From Streptomyces violaceoruber (GTDB lineage Bacteria > Actinomycetota > Actinomycetes > Streptomycetales > Streptomycetaceae), in the NCBI GenBank assembly GCA_000720805.1, contig JODI01000029.1, positions 36,101 through 100,100 on the forward strand: 64,000 nucleotides of DNA, in the 5' to 3' direction. This document shows, piece after piece, positions 36,341 through 44,300 of the stretch. The translations under genes were made by a program, and so were the position numbers. How positions within the stretch are numbered: position 1 is the stretch's first letter; every line of letters starts with the position of its first letter. The notes beneath the pieces were generated by a model that saw only the letters and a list, made by a program, of their open reading frames with translations, had not been told where the DNA came from and did not search any database.

Positions 36341-37949
36341 TCATGGCTGGGTGAGGATGCGGGTCCGGAGGAGTTCGAACGACGCTCGGCCATACATCGC
36401 CCTCTTGAGCGTTTTCACTCGGTTCACGTGACCTTCAACGACGCCGGAACTCCATGTGAGGGTGAGGCCGGCGGTGACAGCGTCGAGGTCTTGGCGGAGG
36501 GAGCCGGCGAAGCCCTTCATGGGTTTCGGGGCGTCCGGTTCGGCCTGCCGGATCCATTCCAGCAGCAGGTATCCGCGCTGGTGGCGAACCAGGTCGGCGA
36601 ACGCCCGAGCGAGGTCGCAGGCCCGGGTGATGTCCGGGCAGGCGAGGCGGACTTGGAGGAGCCGCTCGTCCTGGCTGTCGGTGAGCGTCTCCCGGGGCCG
36701 CATGATCCACGAGGTGATTTTGCGGGGGCTGGGGATGTCGGCCCGGACCGGTTCGGCGGTGCCCGTGCGGAGGGCGGCGAGGTGTTCGCGGACGACCTGG
36801 CGGCTGCCGAGGTAGCCGCTGGCCTGGATCTCCAGGAACAGTCGGGTGCCGCTGACCTGGCCTTGGGCTTCGGTGAAGCGGGCGTTGAGGTATGCCTTGA
36901 ACGGCTCCAGGACGCCGTTGGGGCGGCGTTCGCGGGCGGAGGCCAGCAGGTGGGCGAGGTCGGTGTCGCGGAAGCGGCGCACCGTCTTGCGGTCCAGGTT
37001 CAGCCGGCGGGCGATGGCGCTGATCGTCCAGCGTTTCTCCAGCAGGCGGTGAATGTCCTCGTAGCGGTGGCGGGGTGCGTTCGGTGATCTGGGTGCGGGG
37101 CAGTTCCGCGGGCGGAAACAGCATCGGAGGCAGCTCCGGCACCTCGGTCACCGTCTCCTCCTCGGCACGCTTGCGCAGGCAGTCGCGGTGCTGGTGGCAG
37201 GTCTTCTCCACCGCAGCGGACAGGTTCTGCAACAGGTGCCAGCGGTCGGCCACTTCGAGGGTGTGAGGAGCGGCTTCCTTGACTGCCTTGGTGTAGGCGG
37301 TCGCCCGGTCCCGGCAAATGATCTCGGTGCCGGGATGCGCGGTGAGCCAGGCCGCGAGCGTCTCGGAAGTGCGGTCGGGCAGCACGTCTACGACCCGGCC
37401 GGCCTCGACGTCGACCAGCACGGTGCCGTAGGTGCAGCCCTTGCGGAAGGCGAACTCGTCCACCCCCAGAACGCGCGGGGCACGGTCTGGCACCCTCGGC
37501 GCCGTCAGCAGCCTGAGCAGTCGGGTCCGGCCCGCGGCCAGCCGCAGGCGGCGGCACAGCCGGGCGGCCGGACGGCCGCCGAGCTCGATCGCGATGGACC
37601 GTAGCCAGCCTGTCAGCCCGGTGCTGGAGCGGCGATGCCGCTCGGACAGGCCCGGCACCTGCTCGACGAACGTCCTGCGGGAACAACTCTTCCGGTCACA
37701 GAAGTACCGGCGGACCCGCAGCCGGACTATGACCCGGCGAAAGCCCAACGGCCTCTCATCCAGGGCCCGTTGGTACCTGGTGTGTACGCGCTTCGCCTGT
37801 TTCCGGCAGTCCGGGCACCGGCCCGGACGAGCGATGGACACCGCCTCCACCACAAGGACGTCGGAGGAGTCGCTGACACGCTCCACTCGCACATCGATCC
37901 CGGGAAACAGCACAGCCTCGACCGTCTTGCTCGCCATGGCAGGAAACAC
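36341..37949 (-). pseudogene. ISL3-family transposase, frameshifted
   Basis: An ISL3 transposase starting at or near 37949 (ATG 37937 is also in frame, ASKTVEAVLFPGIDVRVE). It has a zinc finger (RCPDCRKQAKRVHTRY, later CDRKSCSRRTF) and a DDE core beginning LGVDEFAFRKGCTYGTVLVD. The frame changes near 37075. The second frame resumes RHRYEDIHRLLEKRWTISAI and continues through LTLTWSSGVVEGHVNRVKTL to a stop at 36341. One frameshift disables it. The overall length is normal, so this is the best-preserved IS in the window. Confidence 0.88.
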
Positions 37950-37990
37950 TCTGCCGAAACGTTCCCCCGTTCCCCTCGCTCACCTGGGGA

Positions 37991-38042
37991 TTCACGGAAC
38001 TGCGGACAGAGCCGAGCTCCGGTATGGCTCTATCCGCGTGAA
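37991..38042. repeat. ISL3 terminal inverted repeat and mirrored copy
   Basis: TTCACGGAACTGCGGACAGA plus GCC forms the end at 37991. After about 10 bases GGCTCTATCCGCGTGAA follows, a shortened reverse copy. The arrangement is the same as the hairpin at 34652-34700. Two ISL3 ends therefore meet head to head at both places. Confidence 0.55.
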
Positions 38043-38177
38043 CGGTGGAGTGACAAGCAGTTCAGGCTCGGTCCGCAGCATGACGTGCTGCGGGATGCGA
38101 TCGGCAGCGAACTGGACCAGCTGCGCTCGGAGACCCGACCGTTGCGGGCCAGGTGATCGGTGGCGGTCAGCTGAAGC

Positions 38178-38570
38178 TCACGGAAGGCGTCTGAGCGGGA
38201 CGTTGTCGGTGACGCGGTTGGTGATCGTGGGGTGGGCGGCTTCCTGGGCGGCGAGCAGGGCGACGATCGTGCCCGGCTGGTTGAAGGAGGACAGTTCCGG
38301 ACGGCCGTCGGCGCCAAGGGGTCGAAGGTTCCGGGGGCCGTCGGCCGCGGGGCGGGCGGAAGGGCTCGGGGTGTCCGCCGAGGCGTCGTGCTCGTCCTTC
38401 CTCGCGGGTCCGGTTGCGTTGTCTTTCCGACTCGCGACCGCATTCCCGCGAGCAGTGGATCTGGCGGAGTGGAGGTTCGCGGTGAAGATGCCCTCGCAGA
38501 CCGGGCAGGTGTGGGCAGCCAGGCCGGCGGGAGCCCGTCGGTGGGCGCCGCTCTTGCAGCGGGGAGAGCC
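38178..38570 (-). pseudogene. Zinc-finger protein relic
   Basis: One frame gives AHTCPVCEGIFTANLHSAR and the next gives QIHCSRECGRESERQRNRTR. Together they form a Cys-x2-Cys ... Cys-x3-Cys finger like the small zinc-finger proteins of Streptomyces plasmids. A frameshift near 38470 breaks it. The C-terminal part (NQPGTIVALLAAQEAAHP) looks coding. The function is unknown. Confidence 0.4.
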
Positions 38571-38738
38571 ATAGATCTGTCTCAGACAGCGCCGCGCAGT
38601 TTCGTATTCTTGGCGGCCATGCAGACCCGGAGCCGTCAGCACACCGTGGCGATTCACCTGATCCGGGCCGATCGGACAGCACGCTATGGCCGTCCATCAG
38701 GGCTTCGAGGCCCAGATGACTTCGGTCGGTGAGCTGGT

Positions 38739-39024
38739 TCAGGTGAAGAGGGCGGCAAGGGTGCACCGCGGCCGCGACGGTGATGGCCGCGGCGAAGGCG
38801 GTGGCGGCTCGGGTGAGGGCGGCGGGGTAGGTGGCTCCGTCCAGGCGGGCGAGTTTGCCCGCGCCGGCGGCGGCCAGCAGCGCGATGACGAGCACGACTG
38901 CGGTGGTGAGGAGGGCGACGGTTGCGGCAAGCTCCCAATTGCGGATGGGGTGTTGTCGTGGCCGAAGGTCGCGGAAATGCTGTTCGACAGGGTCCGCCGG
39001 AGGCAGATGCACACTGGCGAACAC
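38739..39024 (-). pseudogene. Small membrane protein, probably decayed
   Basis: From GTG 39024 the frame reads FASVHLPPADPVEQHFRDLR, then a transmembrane helix VALLTTAVVLVIALLAAAG and a second, ALTRAATAFAAAITVAAAV. The proper end seems to lie in another frame (LAALFT, stop 38739), because the frame otherwise runs on into unrelated sequence. Similar two-helix proteins accompany plasmid transfer genes in Streptomyces, from memory. Confidence 0.45.
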
Positions 39025-39071
39025 GGCTTCTCAGGGGGCAGGACAGTGCAGGTTGGGCGCAACGGCGACGG

Positions 39072-39420
39072 TGCTAATCCGGCGCTGGCCGAGCTGCGCA
39101 GCAGGCTGAACGACGGGCTGGCGCGCAGCCGCACGGATAGGAAGGATCTTACCGGCCAGTCGGGACGGGGGCGCACAACCGTGTGGGAGGCGTTTTGAGG
39201 ATGGTGAGCCGTTGCCGTCGCAGAGAACGGTGGGGGCCCTGGCTCGCGCGCTGAAACTGCCTGCCGAGGAGTTGCTGACGTTCCAGCGATACGCGGCCGG
39301 GGGAGGGAGCGGGACGCGGCCGGGGGAGGGAGCGGGACGCGGTCTGCGCCGGGCCGTCCGACCGGGGAGTGGGAGCCGCACGCTCTGGAGGTCCATCCGG
39401 CCGGACCCGGCTGCACCGCC
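39072..39420 (+). pseudogene. N-terminal relic of a large HTH/STAND-type protein
   Basis: Three frame pieces in order give NPALAELRSRLNDGLARSRT with TVWEAF, then SQRTVGALARALKLPAEELL with TFQRYAAGG, then GEWEPHALEVHPAGPG. This is an XRE-like helix-turn-helix followed by the WxPHxLEVHPAG motif that, from memory, introduces large NTPase (STAND-like) conflict proteins in Streptomyces. Two frameshifts and a missing downstream part show it is dead. Confidence 0.5.
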
Positions 39421-39439
39421 CGTCAGCGTGGGGCGTCGT

Positions 39440-39640
39440 CATCAGGGATGTCCGGAGAAGCGAAGTAGAACGGCACACCAAGGTGAAGGTCCGTTGGTCG
39501 CGGATAAGGACCCACAGGACGTCGAGGCGGCGTCGCGCCAGAGCGAGGACGGCTTGCTTGTGCGTTTTCCCCTCGCCGCCTTTGCACTGGTAGAAGGCCT
39601 GTGAGGTGAGGCAGTAGCGGGCAGCGACCTGAGGTCGTGG
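39440..39640 (-). pseudogene. IS110-family transposase, C-terminal remnant
   Basis: The minus strand reads AFYQCKGGEGKTHKQAVLAL and ARRRLDVLWVLIRD, the ending of IS110-type transposases (YYQRKRAEGKxHxQAxxALARRRxNVLWALLRD). The catalytic domains and the natural stop are missing. Between 39641 and 39904 I see no further gene. Confidence 0.7.
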
Positions 39641-39904
39641 GCCAGGCCAGGCAGCACCGGCGATATCCGCAGCAGCCACCCGGTCGGCCGGTCACGACCT
39701 GCACGTTCCCCCATGGCGACGGTACTTGTGGGAGTGGTCGGGGTGACGTAAGAGCAATTGTATGGGTACGGGAGAGCAATGTGCTTTGTCCTCTTGAGAG
39801 CGCTCTTCGTGAATCTGCATTGCCTGACAACCTGTTGGGCTGTCGGCTCGTCTCACTCCTCGAACCGCGTCACGCGGAACTGACGAGAATCAGAGGAGTT
39901 CCTG

Positions 39905-40282
39905 ATGAGACCCCCCATCCGTCGCCGTGCCCTCCAGCTCGCCGGAGTGGCCGTCGCATCGCTGGCGACCACCGTCGCGACCGCTCTCCCCGCCCACGCC
40001 ATCAACCGCGTGGACTGTGATGCCTTGGCGGACTTCCTCTACTTCGAGTCCGACGGCACCAATCCCTGCTTCGCCAACGCCGGCACCATCAACGTCGCTA
40101 TTTACGGTGTGGGATGGATGGACACTGGCAACAACGAGGTGAGCATCAAGTACCGCACGGTCCTGGGCGGCCCTCAGTACGACTCAGGCCGACTCCCCAA
40201 GTTCATGGCCTTCGACCTCGGCCGCGCCTCCGGTGCCCCCAGCGGCAAGGTTCACAAGATCGAGCAGATCACCATTTACTGA
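39905..40282 (+). CDS. Secreted killer-toxin-like beta/gamma-crystallin protein
   Basis: A 125-residue exported protein. Its signal peptide (RRALQLAGVAVASLATTVAT, cleavage after AHA) is followed by INRVDCDALADFLYFESDGT and PCFANAGTINVAIYGVGWMD. The mature part resembles SKLP, the streptomycete killer-toxin-like protein with a crystallin fold. GAGGAG lies about 6 bases before ATG 39905. SKLP-type proteins were described as growth-inhibiting; activity here is an inference. Confidence 0.82.
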   Translation: MRPPIRRRALQLAGVAVASLATTVATALPAHAINRVDCDALADFLYFESDGTNPCFANAGTINVAIYGVGWMDTGNNEVSIKYRTVLGGPQYDSGRLPKFMAFDLGRASGAPSGKVHKIEQITIY

Positions 40283-40338
40283 GGCTCTTCAGCGTTGCTG
40301 TTCCAGGGTGAGGACGGCAGCGGAGATTGACGACAAAT

Positions 40339-40398
40339 GAAGCCCCTGTCCGTTGGTGTGCTGAGTGACATCAGCACACCAACGACGAGGGCTTCGCC
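40339..40398. repeat. Large interrupted hairpin
   Basis: A perfect 13-bp inner stem (GTTGGTGTGCTGA at 40352-40364 and TCAGCACACCAAC at 40371-40383) sits inside an outer GAAGCCC / GGGCTTC pair. It lies between the 3' ends of the crystallin gene and the caspase gene, where it could terminate both, or it may be a scar of a mobile element. Confidence 0.55.
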
Positions 40399-40518
40399 AT
40401 GTCACCCACCTGACCAGCCCATTTCTTCCCCAGGGCACCAGATGAATAGAGGCTCAGTAACCGCGCGGGAAGCGCATGCGGAGCGGACCTGGCGCCCCGC
40501 ACGTTGTTGCGGCGCTCC

Positions 40519-41376
40519 TCATACGGTGAAGGGCCGCTGCCGCAGGAACGGATCGTTGGCCTTGCCGGTGACGAAAAGGCCGGGGCTCTGGTTGGGCGGC
40601 ATCCTGCGGAGGATTTCGCGGTGGAACGACTTGTGCCCGCCGGTGAACTTCCCCTCGGCCCACACTTCGCGGAGCGTGCCGGTGAAGAGCCCGTTGTCCC
40701 AGCCGTCAGCGGCCAGCTGGTTGTCCGCGCAGGCCGAGATGAGCAGGACGCTTGCCGGCAGGTCGAGGGTGTCCTTCGGCCGCAGGTTGCGCTGGATCGT
40801 GTCGTAGAGGGTCCTGTTCCGCTCGTACACCTCGTGCTGTGTGTCCGGCGGCATGACCCGGGAGGTGACCTCGATCTGGTGTGGGTCGCGAGTCTGGTAC
40901 TGCTCCTCCATCGCGTCCAAGGTGAGGACATTCCGCACCGCTCTGACGGCTGTTTCGCTGTGGCAGCAGTCGAAATAGGCGGAGATGCGGACCCCTTGGG
41001 CGAACGCCTCGAATTCCTTGTGCAGCTCGTCATCGATGAACTCGCGGTCGTAGAGGACCAGGGTCTCGTCGAGGCGGTCGGGCTCGTCCTCGGGCCCGTT
41101 CCTGTCTGGCACCTGGCCGCCGTGGCCCGAGTAGGTGAGGAGCAGGATGTCGCCGGGAGTCAGGATCCTGGCTGCCTTGCGGAGCTCGGCGGTCACGTTG
41201 TCGACTGTGGCCTCTGCCGTGAGCAGCATCGTGCGGTCGTCGAAGCCGGCGTTCCTCGCGATCTGCTCCATGTCGCGGGCGTCGTTTTCGCAGGCGTTGA
41301 GCTTGCCGTCCCACCCGCCGTACTTGGCGGGGTCGACCCGGTTGAGTCCGATGTGGAGTGACATGCCGTGGGCCAT
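40519..41376 (-). CDS. Stand-alone caspase (metacaspase-like) protease
   Basis: A 285-residue single-domain caspase-family peptidase C14. Catalytic H85 is in TYSGHGGQVPD and C138 is in YFDCCHSETA (D136 is the conserved Asp). It opens AHGMSLHIGLNRVDPAKYGG. The start at ATG 41376 has GGAAGGAG 7 bases upstream. No sensor or anchoring domain is attached, so it must be controlled by a partner. Divergent to it lies a broken DNA/RNA nuclease gene, a possible former effector or substrate. As with other bacterial caspases, cleavage after basic residues is expected but untested. Confidence 0.9.
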   Translation of the reverse strand: MAHGMSLHIGLNRVDPAKYGGWDGKLNACENDARDMEQIARNAGFDDRTMLLTAEATVDNVTAELRKAARILTPGDILLLTYSGHGGQVPDRNGPEDEPDRLDETLVLYDREFIDDELHKEFEAFAQGVRISAYFDCCHSETAVRAVRNVLTLDAMEEQYQTRDPHQIEVTSRVMPPDTQHEVYERNRTLYDTIQRNLRPKDTLDLPASVLLISACADNQLAADGWDNGLFTGTLREVWAEGKFTGGHKSFHREILRRMPPNQSPGLFVTGKANDPFLRQRPFTV

Positions 41377-41522
41377 GGGATGGTCTCCTTCCATGCGGAG
41401 CGGAACCCCGAGCCTGCACTAATCACCCATGTAGCCTAATAATACGCAACACTGCCCTATGTGGCTCTTCTTCATGACTTGTAGCGGTACGTCCGACTCC
41501 ATGGCGCGATAATGAAAGAAAC

Positions 41523-42137
41523 ATGCCTATTCCTCCTAAGGGCTCCTCGCTCACTGGCGAGACCGTGAGCCGTCAGTCACTGGCGAACCGCAAGGGCTAC
41601 GACGAGGACTTCCTTGGCTTCAAGGTGCCTCTGCCCATGCCCGCGCAGAACGCTGTCCAGACGGTCGTCCTGCCCTACACGCACTTCAGCGTCGTCTTCG
41701 TCCCGACCGGCGTCTCGCTGCCGCAACCGCGGTCGCCATCGACGGCGTACAGCTGATGAAGATCGGCCGCGACGACGACTTGGCAGTTCGACCCCCGCCT
41801 GCCCGAGAGCCAGCAGGCCGGTCACCTGATCTACCAAAACCATCCCCTGGACAAGGGACAGATGGTCCGCCGCCTCGATCCCGTCTGGGGCGACAGGATC
41901 CAAGCAGCCACGGCCAACGCGGACACCTTCCACTACACTCACGCCGCCCCGCAGATGGACATCCTCAACCAGGGCAAGAAGCTATGGCTGGGGCTGGAGG
42001 ACTTCCTCCTGGGCCACGCCAAGCTGTTCGAGCGCAAGCTGTCGCTGTTCACCGGACCGGTACTGGAGGATTCCGATCCCACCTACCGTGGCACCAAGAT
42101 CCCCCTCCGGTTCTGGAACCCAAAGGTGTCGGCGTCG
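41523..42137 (+). pseudogene. DNA/RNA non-specific endonuclease, inactive relic
   Basis: From ATG 41523 the frame reads PIPPKGSSLTGETVSRQSLA and TVVLPYTHFSVVFVPTG. It shifts twice (near 41725 and 41790), continues HLIYQNHPLDKGQMVRRLDP and DTFHYTHAAPQMDILNQGKK, and ends after TKIPLRFW. The family motif DRGH is DKGQ here, losing the catalytic histidine. The metal-binding Asn of HYTNAAPQ is His. So the nuclease is dead by both frame and active site, and its C terminus is missing. Confidence 0.78.
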
Positions 42138-42387
42138 TCATCCAGGTGCCTAGCACACCTGCATGCCCCTGCGCGACGTCCAGGCCACCGGCGCGACGAC
42201 GATGACCTCCACGCTCCTCGGCCGGCTGCGCAGCCGCCCGCTCCCGCAGTGAGTTCCTCACCCTGACCGGCCTTCCCCGCTGACCGCACAGCCGAGCGAG
42301 ACAGGAATGGGCGGTGCGTCGCGAGCCAGGAACTGCTGCACTCGATGTATGGCCCATGACCGAACCGACCCCGCAGAGGGGTTCCCG
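42138..42387. other. No gene recognised
   Basis: The sequence between the nuclease relic and the DUF488 gene has scattered open frames with no recognisable match. It presumably holds the DUF488 promoter. Confidence 0.3.
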
Positions 42388-42933
42388 ATGCCACGGCTCG
42401 AACTGATCACCTTCGGCCACAGCACCGCAGACCGGGGAACGCTGGCGAAACTCCTCCGGGAAGCCGGCGTTGCCGCCGTCGTGGACGTCAGGACCGCTCC
42501 CGGGAGCCGACGTGACCCGAACCTGTCACGGCAGCGGCTCGCCCAGTGGATGCCCGAAGAGGGCATCGCCTACCGCTGGGAACCGCGCCTGGGCGGCTTC
42601 CGTAAGACGCCGCCAGGCTCGCCCGACACGGTCTGGCGCAACGCGTCCTTCCGCGGTTACGCCGCTCATACCCGCAGCCCGGAGTTCGTCGCCGCCATGG
42701 ACGACCTCATGCGCCAAGCGGGTCAGGAGCGCACCGCGGTGATGTGCAGCGAAGCGGTGTGGTGGCGATGTCACCGGCGCCTGATCGCCGACTTCGCCGT
42801 CCTGGCCCGCGGGATGCCCGTCCGCCACCTGATGCACGACGGACGCCTCACAGCGCACCATCCCACGCCAGGGGTGCGCCTTCGCGATGATCGCCTTCTT
42901 GTGTACGACAACTCCGGCGACGCGCTCTCATGA
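42388..42933 (+). CDS. DUF488 domain protein
   Basis: A 181-residue protein. It has ITFGHSTADRGTLAKLLREA near the N terminus, then VVDVRTAPGSRRDPNLSR, WEPRLGGFRKTPPG and the C-terminal CSEAVWWRCHRRLIADFAV. These GHS, DVRxxPxSR and CxExxxxCHR motifs define DUF488. The family is thought to act on nucleic acids or small molecules, but the reaction is not established. The start is ATG 42388, preceded by GAGGGG. Confidence 0.88.
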   Translation: MPRLELITFGHSTADRGTLAKLLREAGVAAVVDVRTAPGSRRDPNLSRQRLAQWMPEEGIAYRWEPRLGGFRKTPPGSPDTVWRNASFRGYAAHTRSPEFVAAMDDLMRQAGQERTAVMCSEAVWWRCHRRLIADFAVLARGMPVRHLMHDGRLTAHHPTPGVRLRDDRLLVYDNSGDALS

Positions 42934-42946
42934 CGGCTCGGCTCGG

Positions 42947-43575
42947 TCACCCGATGCCCCTCCAGTCGGCGGCCGACGTCCATCGTGGTGGCCACGAGGT
43001 TGCTTGCCTGCAGAGCGAGGCCAGGCCGTTGACCAGGACGGGCGGAGCACCGCAACTGCGGTACTGGACCGCTGGCCGGGGAGACGGCGGATCGATCAAG
43101 TCGCACGCGATGCCGAACGCCGCTTCGATCAGCTCAGGGCCTCCGTTTTCCGCTCGATCGGCCTCGTCGCCGGCCAGGTGCAGCGCGGTGATGGCCAGGC
43201 GGACGCGCAGCGATGCGGCCGGGTCGCCGTCACCGGACAGCGCGCCGGGCCCGGTCAAAAGCTCGAAGAGCGTCATGACGTGCTGCTACCTCGGCCGCGA
43301 GCGGTCGGTTGCGCAGCGCCGGCTGGTTGTCCTGCGTGAATCGGGCCGCGGCCGTGATGCCACCGGCTGTCAGCTCGGCGTAGCGGAGCAGGAGTTCGCG
43401 CTGGGTCTCGGCTCCTGCGGGCTGTTGCTTGCCCCAGTCGGTGATTTCGGCTACCGCGGCGGAGAAGTCGGCTAGTACGGCGGCGAGGATCTCCTCCTTC
43501 GACTGGTAGTGGTAGTAGAGGGCCGCCTTGGTGATGTTCAGCTGCTCCGCGATCATGCGCAGCGACGTCGACCAC
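42947..43575 (-). pseudogene. TetR-family regulator relic
   Basis: Reading leftwards from about 43575, SLRMIAEQLNITKAALYYHY and QSKEEILAAVLADF form the second half of a TetR helix-turn-helix. ALRNRPLAAEVAARHD follows, then after a shift near 43275 TLFELLTGPGALSGDGDPAA and LRVRLAITALHLAGDE. The first helix and start are missing and one frameshift is present, so it is inactive. Confidence 0.75.
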
Positions 43576-44300
43576 ACCACGCAGCGGTGGCCGGAGAGGA
43601 CGCGTCCCGTATCAATCTGGTCGCCGCTTGGCATGAGCCGACGGTGTTCACCGAGGTCGAACGCGCCGCACGGGCGCTCACCGAAGAAGGCACCCGACCC
43701 GCCGCCACCCATCCTGGTGGGTCGGACGAGACCTGGCCCGGGTTCGCGAGCACACGACGACGACCAGATCGCCGCACCAGTACCCCTGATCGCCGTGATC
43801 AACACCAACACCGAGCTCAACGTGATCATGTCAATCCGGGCGGCTCCTGACCAGCCCGGCATGGTCGTGCCACCGCAGGCGCCTCGGGCCGCAGCAACGA
43901 GTCCACGCGGTCCGCAGCCCGGCCTGGATGCCCGTCGGCCAGGGCGCGGGCGAAGCGCTCGAAGTCGCCCGGTCCGTCGCCAGCCCATGGAGTTCGGCGG
44001 TCTCGCGGAAGATGACCGGTTCCGTGATGCCGTCGATCTTCGCCTGCTGCCGCATGGGCTGACCGGGAGTCTGCTCGAAGGTTGCAGCGGACAGTTCGCC
44101 TCCCACCCCGCGGGTGTCGATCAGCGCCGAACGGTTCGAACACCGGTCGTGGACCTCCACGTTGGTCGCCGAGGCTAGCCTCGGGTGAATCATCGGCCCC
44201 AACAGGCCTGAAGCCACTGTCCGTTGAGCCTCGGCCGCAGACGTGAGCACACCTGCCCGGGACAGCGGCGAGACCGTCCCGGGCAGGTGGGTACAGGGAG
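43576..44300. other. Degenerate region without recognisable gene
   Basis: Several open frames exist on both strands. One minus-strand piece (DGITEPVIFRETAELHGLAT) looks protein-like but is short and frame-broken. I see no motif that identifies it. Confidence 0.3.

Noticed and set aside
43576..43860. Possible aldehyde-dehydrogenase scrap (HEPTVFTEVERAARAL)
   Set aside because: The short resemblance to an EPTVF motif is not supported by any neighbouring conserved segment.
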